DNA of 46,897 nucleotides, taken from assembly GCA_003280085.1 (NCBI GenBank), contig QCFY01000011.1:1-46897 (forward strand), given 5' to 3'. This stretch comes from Prochlorococcus sp. AG-363-O06 (GTDB lineage Bacteria > Cyanobacteriota > Cyanobacteriia > PCC-6307 > Cyanobiaceae). A model generated the notes under the pieces. It ran no database searches. It saw only the letters and a program-made list of their open reading frames with translations, and was not told where the DNA came from. The translations under genes were made by a program, and so were the position numbers. The first letter of the stretch is position 1. Each line of letters begins with the position of its first letter. Positions 1 to 7,388 of the stretch are shown piece after piece.

Positions 1-917
1 AGCTGACGAAGTGGATCAAATAATCTCTGAGAATAAAGTATGAAAGTAGTTAAGGTTCCTAACCCCATTGCCCCTGCTGTAACCATAAACCCACCTAGAG
101 AAAGTACAAGTGCAACAGCCGCCAATGAAACCCATTCGATAAATGCTGAAATGCTACTGTCATAAAAAATAGTCCCATTAACTGCATTTCTATAATTTGA
201 ACCGGTTTTATCAAAATTAGCTCCATTTACTAATTCACGCCGAAACATCTGAACCACTTCTAAGCCTTGAAGATTCTCCTGAAAATCAGCATTTAACTGG
301 GATAATTCCTCTCTTACTCTATAATTAGCTTTTCTATAACGTGCTTGTAGCCAAATAACAAATAAAGTAACGGGTATCTGTGTTATCAACAAAAGCAAGC
401 CCAATCTCCATTCGATAAGAAGCATCGTGATGGTTATAACTAGTAAACTAAAAATATCGGCTAGAATCCCAATAGCTCCACTACCAAAGACTTCAGACAA
501 GGCATCAACATCACTTGTTAATCTTGTTAGAAGTTTGCCAACTGGCATTTGATCATGAAAGCGTAAAGATAGAGCAAGTGAATGCCTAAACAAATCCTGA
601 CGAATACGAGCTGTCAGCCGTTGCCCAACGACCTGAATGTTATAGGTTTGAAATCCTTGCAATGCAAGCCTGAGAAGAACAGAAATCAATAAAATTCCTA
701 GTAAAAATCTTATAGCTGACTTGATAGAAAAATCATTAAGCCAAGAAAGAGTTGCTTCTCCTTTCAAAACACTTATTGCCTGGCCTACTAAAAGTGGCTG
801 AATTGCGCCTGCCAAAGCAACGGGGAACAAAATTATTAATACGAGAATCAAACGATTCTTATCTTGTTTTAAGAAACGTCCTAATCTTTGGACTCTCTGA
901 AGATCATTTAAAGACAT
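1..917 (-). CDS. ABC exporter, membrane domain (partial)
   Basis: The reading frame is open from an ATG at 917 to the window edge, giving the first ~305 residues of a larger protein. It has the layout of an ABC exporter transmembrane domain: several hydrophobic helices (segments reading LILVLIILFPVALAGAI and ADIFSLLVITITMLL) and the conserved LTSDVDALSEVFGSG stretch seen in MsbA/multidrug half-transporters. The nucleotide-binding domain must lie outside the window. The start overlaps the hisG stop by one base (TAATG), so the two are probably translationally coupled. The substrate cannot be inferred; lipid or drug export is the usual family role. Confidence 0.85.
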   Translation of the reverse strand, partial: MSLNDLQRVQRLGRFLKQDKNRLILVLIILFPVALAGAIQPLLVGQAISVLKGEATLSWLNDFSIKSAIRFLLGILLISVLLRLALQGFQTYNIQVVGQRLTARIRQDLFRHSLALSLRFHDQMPVGKLLTRLTSDVDALSEVFGSGAIGILADIFSLLVITITMLLIEWRLGLLLLITQIPVTLFVIWLQARYRKANYRVREELSQLNADFQENLQGLEVVQMFRRELVNGANFDKTGSNYRNAVNGTIFYDSSISAFIEWVSLAAVALVLSLGGFMVTAGAMGLGTLTTFILYSQRLFDPLRQ

Positions 918-1570
918 TATTTAATAGTTCTATGAAGATCAGTCTGGTTTCTTATTTCATCAATTATTTGTTGTATTTCACCAGAATCAAGTCGCAATGA
1001 AAGTGGGTTGCCAATCAAACGAGCGGTTGAATGAAAAATTTCATCAATTGAGACTAAACCATTGTCTTTAAGTGTTCGTCCCGTGGCTACCAGGTCAACA
1101 ATTGCCTCTGCAACACCTGTTAAAGGACCCAACTCAACAGAGCCAGTTAAATGAACAAGCTCCACAGGTAGATCCAATTCATCAAAAAACTCGCGGGCAC
1201 AATTAGTAAACTTACTGGCTACGCGCGAATGTGGAGGCAAATCAGTTGCGTTCTTATATCCACTAGTTGCCTTAACAGCAACAGCCATATGACAATTACC
1301 AAAACCAAGATCAACTAGGCTAGCTACAGGCATTTGATGCTCTTTAAGGACATCAAAACCAACAACCCCTAACTGAGCTTGCCCATAGGCAACATAAACA
1401 GGGACATCTCCATTACGCACCAGAAGAGCTCTTGCTCTTCTGCATTTTGAGGGCACCATCAGATGGCGATTGCTTGGATCAAGGACCTGAGAGAAATCAA
1501 GACCTGCGCTTGCAAAGCGGGCCACAGAGTCCTTGAGCAAAGCTCCTTTTGCAAGTGCAACAGTGATCAT
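917..1570 (-). CDS. hisG: ATP phosphoribosyltransferase, HisG
   Basis: First step of histidine biosynthesis: condenses ATP and PRPP to phosphoribosyl-ATP in the cytoplasm. The 217-residue length matches the short HisG form, which lacks the C-terminal regulatory domain and normally works with HisZ (no hisZ in this window). Recognisable family blocks are the N-terminal [34 protein letters not shown], and the PRPP-binding region near residues 140-165 ([24 protein letters not shown]). It is divergent from the glyoxalase II gene, with 37 bases between the two starts, and its stop overlaps the ABC exporter start. Confidence 0.93.
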   Translation of the reverse strand: MITVALAKGALLKDSVARFASAGLDFSQVLDPSNRHLMVPSKCRRARALLVRNGDVPVYVAYGQAQLGVVGFDVLKEHQMPVASLVDLGFGNCHMAVAVKATSGYKNATDLPPHSRVASKFTNCAREFFDELDLPVELVHLTGSVELGPLTGVAEAIVDLVATGRTLKDNGLVSIDEIFHSTARLIGNPLSLRLDSGEIQQIIDEIRNQTDLHRTIK

Positions 1571-1607
1571 GAATCTTTTTTCAGAAAAGAATTTTAACTA
1601 GCTCCGG

Positions 1608-2381
1608 ATGCAATCAGGGATGTTCTTAGAAAAAAACACTTATAAAATCCATGCAATCCCCGTCTTAAAAGACAACATAGTCTGGGTATGGATAATAGGG
1701 AAAGAGGCGGTTGTAATTGACCCTTCTATATCTGAACCCGTAAAAGCTTGGCTTCAGCATAGAGACCTAAAACTGATTGCAATACTGCAAACACATCATC
1801 ACGAAGACCATATAGGAGGCAGTCCGGATCTTTTAAAAGAATGGCCAGCAGCGGAGGTATTTGCATGTAAGCGAGACCTCCAGCGAATACCTTTCCAAAC
1901 TTATTCGATTGATAGTGAAGAGAAATTTTCTCTAATGGGACAAGAAATTAAAGTCCTAGGAATAGCTGCCCACACAAATAGTCATATTGCCTATTACCTA
2001 CCCAAAGCCAAGGAAAGCGATCAAAATCCATCTGTTTTCTGTGGCGATACTTTATTTGCAGCTGGATGCGGCAGGATCTTCGAAGGTACAGCTGAAGATA
2101 TGTTTAAAGCACTTCAAAAGCTCAACAAATTGCCAGGAGAAACAGAAGTTTTTTGTGCTCATGAATATACAGAGAGTAACCTTCGCTGGGCAAATTCTCT
2201 CTACCCTGAAGATTTTAAAATTAAAGCCAGGTTAGACGCCGTAATTAAACTTAGGGAGAAGGGTCAACTATCACTTCCAACAACTATTTCCGAGGAAAGG
2301 GAAACAAATCTTTTTTTAAAAGCAACGACCATTGAAGAGTTAGCAAGCCTTAGATTACACAAAGATAATTGGAAACCTTAA
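1608..2381 (+). CDS. gloB: Hydroxyacylglutathione hydrolase (glyoxalase II)
   Basis: Metallo-beta-lactamase-fold enzyme that hydrolyses S-lactoylglutathione to lactate and glutathione in methylglyoxal detoxification. The binuclear metal motif THHHEDH is near residues 62-68. Further family blocks are AAHTNSH, FCGDTLFAAGCGR and FCAHEYTESNLRW. The length of 257 residues is normal. Two in-frame ATGs are possible: 1608 (used here) and 1620, which gives MFLEKN and is preceded by a short purine stretch; the second may be the true start. It is divergent from hisG and probably has its own promoter. Confidence 0.92.
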   Translation: MQSGMFLEKNTYKIHAIPVLKDNIVWVWIIGKEAVVIDPSISEPVKAWLQHRDLKLIAILQTHHHEDHIGGSPDLLKEWPAAEVFACKRDLQRIPFQTYSIDSEEKFSLMGQEIKVLGIAAHTNSHIAYYLPKAKESDQNPSVFCGDTLFAAGCGRIFEGTAEDMFKALQKLNKLPGETEVFCAHEYTESNLRWANSLYPEDFKIKARLDAVIKLREKGQLSLPTTISEERETNLFLKATTIEELASLRLHKDNWKP

Positions 2382-2528
2382 AAACTAAATAAGAATTAAA
2401 AAGGGAGGTTTTAAATATCAATAGAAATAAGCCACAGTCTTCGGAGAAAGATATTCAAGATTTTTATTGCAATAAAGGAACTAAAGTAATTAATGTCATT
2501 GGTTAACCATTCAAAACGCTAAAGAGTT

Positions 2529-2927
2529 ATGACTTCTACAAAAGCAATAGCGATCACCACTAAAAATGCGCCCGCACCAGTAGGGCCATACAACCAAGCA
2601 GTAGTGGTAAATAATTGGCTCTATTGTTCAGGACAAATTGCTCTAGATCCAACAAGCGGCAAAATGGTTGGCAATGGTGATGTAGAAGCTGAGACTCGTC
2701 AAGTAATAAAAAACCTTTTGGAAGTAATAAAAGCTGCTGGAGGCTTACCTTCTCAAGTCATTAGAACAACTATTTACTTGGTTGATCTAAATGACTTTGG
2801 AAAGGTCAACAGCATTTACGGGGAAGTCTTCAAAGATGGGGTCTCCCCAGCCAGGGCATGCGTCCAGGCAGCTGCCCTACCAAAAGGAGGCCTTATCGAA
2901 ATTGATTGTGTCGCCTGGCTTGGATAG
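2529..2927 (+). CDS. ridA: RidA/YjgF family enamine/imine deaminase
   Basis: Small trimeric Rid-family protein of 132 residues, expected to hydrolyse reactive 2-aminoacrylate made by PLP enzymes. The family pattern is clear: APAPVGPYNQAVVVNNWLYCSGQIALDP near the N-terminus, the substrate-binding arginine in QVIRTTIYLVDLNDF (about residue 80-95), and the C-terminal SPARACVQAAALPKGGLIEIDCVA block. It follows the gene for glyoxalase II on the same strand after a 147-base AT-rich gap, so it may have its own promoter. Confidence 0.93.
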   Translation: MTSTKAIAITTKNAPAPVGPYNQAVVVNNWLYCSGQIALDPTSGKMVGNGDVEAETRQVIKNLLEVIKAAGGLPSQVIRTTIYLVDLNDFGKVNSIYGEVFKDGVSPARACVQAAALPKGGLIEIDCVAWLG

Positions 2928-3130
2928 CCGAAAAATTTTTCAAAAATCAATAGAAAATATCCTTTTTCAGAATGCCTTTGAAAAACTTATTCAACTTGAA
3001 GCAAGGTTCAGGAAACAAAAGCTCCGAAACCTAATTACATCGAGAAGCCTTGCAATAAAAGGTATTGCAGAGGTGAAAAAAGCAATTGATTGTTAGACAG
3101 AATTTGAAAAGGTGTTAAAACTTACCCCAA

Positions 3131-3168
3131 AAAGTGGCAAAAAGGAGTCTTCAAAGTAGTGCCACTTT
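3131..3168. repeat. 9-bp inverted repeat upstream of DUF3136-like gene
   Basis: AAAGTGGCA at 3131-3139 is exactly inverted as TGCCACTTT at 3160-3168, with a 20-base centre. It lies about 50 bases before the ATG at 3219, a plausible position for an operator or leader hairpin. No T-run follows it, so it is not a standard terminator. The 290 bases between ridA and this gene hold no other supportable gene; a weaker hairpin (TGCAATA/TATTGCA) is at 3051-3069. Confidence 0.4.
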
Positions 3169-3218
3169 GCATTTCGGAACCATAATTGTCTAAATTGAGA
3201 CTTCAACTGCGACAGATC

Positions 3219-3452
3219 ATGGCCGTAGCCAAGCTGACCATTGGCGAACTTGAGGCAGGTTACCCGCTTTACTGCAAAGCACTAAGAAGACTTCTGCAAG
3301 AAGGTCGAAGTGCAAAGCAGATAGAGAGAACAGTCTGTTGGGGGCACCTAGAAACACTCAACAGATGCTTGCCAGGGCGCTACAAATCACCTTCTTACCT
3401 AATGGTTCTTATCAGAAGAGACCTGGAACAAGAGAATCAGTCTCCCAGTTAA
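3219..3452 (+). CDS. DUF3136-like small conserved protein
   Basis: A 77-residue basic protein starting MAVAKLTIGELEAGYPLY and containing CWGHLETLNRCLP. From memory this resembles the DUF3136 family, a small cyanobacterial family of unknown function; the assignment is recognition, not a search. An upstream in-frame TTG at 3186 would add 11 residues, but the ATG at 3219 gives the family-like N-terminus. It converges on the carboxysome operon end (cbbX) with about 50 bases between. No catalytic motif is visible. The helical, lysine/arginine-rich sequence could bind nucleic acid or protein, but that is speculation. Confidence 0.8.
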   Translation: MAVAKLTIGELEAGYPLYCKALRRLLQEGRSAKQIERTVCWGHLETLNRCLPGRYKSPSYLMVLIRRDLEQENQSPS

Positions 3453-3470
3453 TAATTTTAGATTTAGTAG

Positions 3471-3489
3471 TTTGATTAGATCAATCAAA
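3471..3489. terminator. Possible hairpin between converging genes
   Basis: TTTGATT (3471-3477) and AATCAAA (3483-3489) form a 7-bp AT-rich stem with a 5-base loop, between the stop of the DUF3136-like gene and the stop of cbbX. The position suits a shared terminator, but the stem is weak and neither strand has a clear T-run. Confidence 0.28.
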
Positions 3490-3505
3490 ATAACTAAAGT
3501 AAGTT

Positions 3506-4387
3506 TTAATCTTCTAACTCACCATTAAATACACTACTTGCAAGAATATCAGGGCTTTCAATCCTCATTAGTTCTTCTCTATCAAGGCTCTCACCCATTT
3601 GGGAGAAAATTCTATTTGCCTGTCTTAACCTAGCTCTATCAATAGCATTACGAATTGACCTTGCATTTGCAAAGAAAGGCAATTGGCGACGTTTCTGGAT
3701 ATATTTTGTAAATGTACTTATTGAATTCTCTGTAAACTTATAACCTTCTTTATCAAGGAATAGCAATGCTATTTCCATTAATTCACTATTTGTATAGTCT
3801 GGGAAGTCAATATGATGAGACACCCTAGAAGAAAGACCTGGGTTAGAGTTATAGAATTGCTCCATCTTTTCTTTATAGCCTGCAAATATAACTACAAACT
3901 CATCTCTCTTAGTCTCCATTTCTTGAAGAAGAATTTCGATGGCTTCTACACCATAATCCCTATCATTACTTGGTTTGTGCAAATAATAAGCCTCATCAAT
4001 AAAGAGCACTCCCCCTTTAGCACGTAAAATTATTTCTTTAGTTCTGGGAGCAGTATGTCCAACATATTGGCCTACCAAGTCATCTCTAGTCGCTGTTATT
4101 AAATGTCCTTTCTTTAAATATCCCAATTTATACAGTATCTCAGAAATCCTTCTAGCAACGGTCGTTTTACCAGTGCCTGGTTTTCCTGTAAATGACATAT
4201 GCAAATTAGGCTTAGAGCAAGGTAGTCCAAGCTCTTCTCTAGCTTTATCAATAAAAAGTAAAGCGGCTATTTCTTTAATTCTTGTCTTAACAGGTCTTAA
4301 ACCTACTAATTCTTTTTCAAGACTCTCAAGGACTTCAGCAACACCTGATTCGGAATATGTCTTTAAGAGGTCAATGGAGGAGGTCAT
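3506..4387 (-). CDS. cbbX: CbbX-type AAA+ ATPase (putative RuBisCO activase)
   Basis: AAA+ protein of the CbbX/CfxQ group, which remodels inhibited RuBisCO by pulling on the large subunit. With the ATG at 4387 (MTSSIDLL, 293 residues) the Walker A motif GKPGTGKT is at 68-75, the pore-loop block [16 protein letters not shown] near 101-116, Walker [11 protein letters not shown] at 125-134, and an arginine-finger region (NPGLSSRV) follows. It is the last gene of the carboxysome operon and its start overlaps the acRAF stop by 17 bases; a longer form from 4414 would overlap more. Characterised CbbX acts on red-type RuBisCO, whereas the enzyme here is form IA, so the substrate assignment is inferred from context. 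Confidence 0.85.
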   Translation of the reverse strand: MTSSIDLLKTYSESGVAEVLESLEKELVGLRPVKTRIKEIAALLFIDKAREELGLPCSKPNLHMSFTGKPGTGKTTVARRISEILYKLGYLKKGHLITATRDDLVGQYVGHTAPRTKEIILRAKGGVLFIDEAYYLHKPSNDRDYGVEAIEILLQEMETKRDEFVVIFAGYKEKMEQFYNSNPGLSSRVSHHIDFPDYTNSELMEIALLFLDKEGYKFTENSISTFTKYIQKRRQLPFFANARSIRNAIDRARLRQANRIFSQMGESLDREELMRIESPDILASSVFNGELED

Positions 4388-4622
4388 CAATTTCCGATGC
4401 AAATTCATAATCAATATTCGAAAGTTCTATATCGGCAGCATCACTTTCTGGTCGCAAAGTTATATTGACATATGTTTTACCAAAACTTATATCAGGGAAG
4501 CGCTGAACCTTCTCACTATGTTCTCCCAAGCGATCAAGAAAATCTCTAGTTTCTTGATATGAAGAAAATTCAAAGCGTTTCTCCAACCTAATAGGTCGCT
4601 TACGCTCTAACCATTTACTCAT
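4371..4622 (-). CDS. acRAF: Alpha-carboxysome RuBisCO assembly factor, pterin dehydratase-like
   Basis: An 83-residue protein with the pterin-4a-carbinolamine dehydratase-like fold pattern ([23 protein letters not shown], then [18 protein letters not shown]). In alpha-carboxysome operons this position and size correspond to acRAF, a RuBisCO assembly chaperone rather than a pterin enzyme. The catalytic histidine cluster typical of true dehydratases is not evident, which fits a non-enzymatic role. It lies between csoS1E and cbbX and overlaps cbbX. Assignment rests on motif recognition and context. Confidence 0.82.
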   Translation of the reverse strand: MSKWLERKRPIRLEKRFEFSSYQETRDFLDRLGEHSEKVQRFPDISFGKTYVNITLRPESDAADIELSNIDYEFASEIDDLLH

Positions 4623-4695
4623 TACTAATTTGCAGAATCATAATTAAACCTATACCAAGGTAGAGGCTTATCCATACATCTATCTATATAAGGTC

Positions 4696-5271
4696 TTAAC
4701 CACGACGAGTTCCAGTATATGGTTTCAATACTGGCTCAACTTCTACATGTGGACGAGCAATAATATGTGCCGCCACTAATCCATCTCCCACTCGCTCGCA
4801 AGCATCTGCACCAGCTCTAACTGAAGCGTTAATGGCACCAGTCTCTCCACGAACTAAAACAGTTACGTAGCCACCACCCACAAACTCCCTAGAAACCAAA
4901 AAAACTTCAGCTGCTTTTGTCATTGCATCTGCAGCTTCTATGGCTGGAACCAATCCTCGGGTTTCTATCATGCCAAGGGCAATCCCTTTAGGGCGAGGGA
5001 ATCCTTCTGTAGGAATCTCACGACTAGAAGGAGTATCAATTCTTCCATTGCCTTCACTAGAATCATTAGAAGAAGCAGATTTAACTTTTTTCGATCCAGT
5101 CGATGATGCTCTTGAAGAACTTTTTAGATTTGATGATTTACCTGATAGAGGCGATGAAGATATTGGGAAAGACTCAACGTCTATAATTTGTTGAGTCTTT
5201 AAATCAGTCTCCTGAGTTTCCAACGCGGAGGAAACCTTTGTTTGTCTTCGACGAGAAGATGAATTAGTCAT
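4696..5271 (-). CDS. csoS1E: CsoS1E, BMC shell protein with disordered N-terminus
   Basis: A 191-residue protein. Residues ~1-95 are low complexity, rich in Ser, Lys and Arg, and look disordered. Residues ~96-185 are a single BMC shell domain almost identical to CsoS1, including the pore stretch REFVGGGYVTVLVRGETGA. Against CsoS1 the domain has a few substitutions: RLIG becomes FLVS just before the pore loop, and the tail reads VEVEPVLKPYTGTRRG. The DNA has many synonymous differences from csoS1, so it is an old duplicate under strong protein constraint. It probably forms hexamers or mixed hexamers of the shell facet. The role of the N-terminal extension is unknown. Confidence 0.88.
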   Translation of the reverse strand: MTNSSSRRRQTKVSSALETQETDLKTQQIIDVESFPISSSPLSGKSSNLKSSSRASSTGSKKVKSASSNDSSEGNGRIDTPSSREIPTEGFPRPKGIALGMIETRGLVPAIEAADAMTKAAEVFLVSREFVGGGYVTVLVRGETGAINASVRAGADACERVGDGLVAAHIIARPHVEVEPVLKPYTGTRRG

Positions 5272-5318
5272 TGAATTAATTACTTGAGAATTCTGATCTA
5301 TTGGACAAGCAATATTTT

Positions 5319-5570
5319 TTATCCATCAGGTGACCAAAAATCAATGATCCCCCCAATAGTTAAATCAGTTTGAGTTGCTGGATTTGGACATGCAAACCTT
5401 GCCGCTGAACCACTGGCTGTAAAGACCCAATTACCTTCTCTTGCTCCTACTGGATCTACCGCAACTAATTCTTTACCTTTGTTATTTCGAAGTATTCGAA
5501 GATTAATGTGACCCAAACCTTCTACTCTTTGAGTGCAAACCAAACGACCCATTACTTGCATAATTTCCAT
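5319..5570 (-). CDS. csoS4B: CsoS4B pentameric vertex protein
   Basis: An 83-residue member of the EutN/CcmL family that caps the 12 vertices of the alpha-carboxysome. Visible family blocks are MEIMQVMGRLVCTQRVEGLGH, AVDPVGAREGNWVFTASGSAARFA and the C-terminal TDLTIGGIIDFW. Its ATG overlaps the csoS4A stop by one base (TAATG), so the two pentamer genes are translationally coupled. About 50 bases separate it from csoS1E. Confidence 0.93.
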   Translation of the reverse strand: MEIMQVMGRLVCTQRVEGLGHINLRILRNNKGKELVAVDPVGAREGNWVFTASGSAARFACPNPATQTDLTIGGIIDFWSPDG

Positions 5571-5845
5571 TAAGCATTTCCTCCTTCATTAGATCTAGAA
5601 GCATCTGGATCCCAGTGATCAATAATTCCAACTATTGTCAAATCGCTTGGATAAGACTTACTTCCAGCGGCTTCTCTTGCAGCTGAACTACCAACACAAA
5701 TAACCCAATCGTCTGGCTTGCAACCAACTGCATCAACAGCAACCTTTTTGGAGCTGCCATCTAATACAACTTGAAGGTGTTTATGTTCAAAGCCAGGAAT
5801 TCTATTAGTCGAAACTAAAGGCTTAACAACTTTACAAATCAGCAT
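5570..5845 (-). CDS. csoS4A: CsoS4A pentameric vertex protein
   Basis: A 91-residue EutN/CcmL-family vertex protein, paralogue of CsoS4B, with MLICKVVKPLVSTNRIPGFEH at the N-terminus and VAVDAVGCKPDDWVICVGSSAARE followed by SDLTIVGIIDHW. It begins one base after the csoS3 stop region, in a tightly packed operon, and shares a TAATG junction with csoS4B. It closes icosahedral vertices of the shell and limits leakage. Confidence 0.93.
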   Translation of the reverse strand: MLICKVVKPLVSTNRIPGFEHKHLQVVLDGSSKKVAVDAVGCKPDDWVICVGSSAAREAAGSKSYPSDLTIVGIIDHWDPDASRSNEGGNA

Positions 5846-5846
5846 G

Positions 5847-7382
5847 TCAATGTCCCTCCATAGGTTGAGGATCGAGAGAAGACCCTACGACTTCCGCAGG
5901 GGACTTCTGATCACGATCTCTAATTGTGAGGAATGTATGAAGCAAGCCATCCTGAACTAAATCTTTATACCGAGAAGAAATCGCATCATTAACTCTTTTG
6001 CAATCATTTAATGCCCTTTCCTTAGCACCTGGCACACCACCAGAGTAATCAAAACGAATAACCACAGGGATTGGAAGATCTTTGGAAACATTCAAGCCTT
6101 TAAAGATCTTCACTCCGACATCTAAATCAGGTGCGCCCTCTTCAACGGTCTCCAGATGGGAGAAATAAGTAAGGTTTCTCAAGTGAACTTCCTTAAATCC
6201 AATCCCAACTCCAATAAAACGTTCAGCATGACCTGCATCTGGATAAGATCCTTGATGAAGTTCACGAACATAGTCAATTTGAGAAATATTGTTAGCAATC
6301 ATTCGAGTAACAAATGAAACCATCCCTTTATCAGGGGTTCCAGGCGCACTTGACTCAACACGCCTACGGATTGCTTTCAATGCCAATTCTTGAGACATCA
6401 TCTTGGTTTCTTCATATAGATCTTTAGCAGACACCCACTCATCAAGGTTCATTTTGCTATCGGCCGAAGGAATATGGACACGAATGGAATCAGTGTCAGT
6501 ATCAAGACCAATTAGGAGAAGATCAACAGACGCTCCGCAACAAAAACTTTTTTCTACAGCCTCACGAAAATCAAGAAGACGTTGATAACCAGCAGATGCG
6601 GCAAGTGAATCATTGCTTCCATGTGCAGCACATCCCTGATTCTCAGGGTCCAAAGAACTAAAATGATAGGCGACTACTTTTAAATAGCGCGTAGGAAGAT
6701 TAGACGAATTTGGCGATGACTCTAGATAACGACGATGTTCAGTTTTTACCCATCTATTAACCGTATTCTCTATATCAAAAAGAGCTCCTGCATGAGATCG
6801 CCGGCGAACAGCACTAAAGGGAATACGTAATACATACGCAATCGAATGAGCTAACCGACCATCCGCACAAGGTGTCACATCTAAAAGATGAAAACCACAT
6901 TCATTCAAAAAAGCTTCAAAGTCTTTAGCGTCTTTACTTCCTGCTGCTCCATTCAAAGGGTCTAAATTAAAAAATTGATCACTCGCCTTTTTATGCGATT
7001 GGAATACGCACCAAGCAAAAAGAGCTTGCATGTCGAGAGGGCTTACCCATGCTTTCTGCAAAATATGAGTAGGCAATTCAAATCCAAGTTCTGAAGTAGC
7101 TAGATTTTGAGCCTGATCTACAAAATCTTGTTCATTTTGTAGTCCTGAGATTCTTTTTAAAAAAGGGACAATTTGATCGAAACGCCCTTTGACTTCAAAC
7201 TCGTACTCTTTAAGGGTTGTATTTGTTTTGAAGTTGGTTAGTGGATGACAATCAATTTTATTAAACCTCGATTCAGAATTTATTGTATTTGTTTGTAGGG
7301 GTTCATGATTAACAAAACGCTTCCTAGGAGCTGTAGGCCCCTGGAACCGCTCATTACTTTTGGCCAAGGTTCTATAGGCCAT
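5847..7382 (-). CDS. csoS3: Carboxysomal beta-type carbonic anhydrase CsoSCA (CsoS3)
   Basis: Dehydrates bicarbonate to CO2 inside the carboxysome next to RuBisCO. The 511-residue length is normal for the family. The zinc site is intact: Cys172 with the Asp174/Arg176 pair in TPCADGR, His240 in VAYHFSS, and Cys251 in QGCAAHG; the 11-residue spacing of the last two matches the H. neapolitanus enzyme as I recall it. The first ~50 residues are basic and poorly ordered, consistent with an N-terminal RuBisCO-binding segment. It lies between csoS2 (7 bases upstream) and csoS4A. Confidence 0.95.
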   Translation of the reverse strand: MAYRTLAKSNERFQGPTAPRKRFVNHEPLQTNTINSESRFNKIDCHPLTNFKTNTTLKEYEFEVKGRFDQIVPFLKRISGLQNEQDFVDQAQNLATSELGFELPTHILQKAWVSPLDMQALFAWCVFQSHKKASDQFFNLDPLNGAAGSKDAKDFEAFLNECGFHLLDVTPCADGRLAHSIAYVLRIPFSAVRRRSHAGALFDIENTVNRWVKTEHRRYLESSPNSSNLPTRYLKVVAYHFSSLDPENQGCAAHGSNDSLAASAGYQRLLDFREAVEKSFCCGASVDLLLIGLDTDTDSIRVHIPSADSKMNLDEWVSAKDLYEETKMMSQELALKAIRRRVESSAPGTPDKGMVSFVTRMIANNISQIDYVRELHQGSYPDAGHAERFIGVGIGFKEVHLRNLTYFSHLETVEEGAPDLDVGVKIFKGLNVSKDLPIPVVIRFDYSGGVPGAKERALNDCKRVNDAISSRYKDLVQDGLLHTFLTIRDRDQKSPAEVVGSSLDPQPMEGH

Positions 7383-7388
7383 TTACTT

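Noticed and set aside
2500-2509. Perfect palindrome TGGTTAACCA upstream of ridA
   Set aside because: Ten bases is short enough to be chance in AT-rich DNA; there is no second copy or other support.
2791-3096. 101-codon frame starting inside ridA and running into the gap
   Set aside because: It starts in a different frame of ridA, has no start codon in the gap and its tail is low complexity; no independent support.
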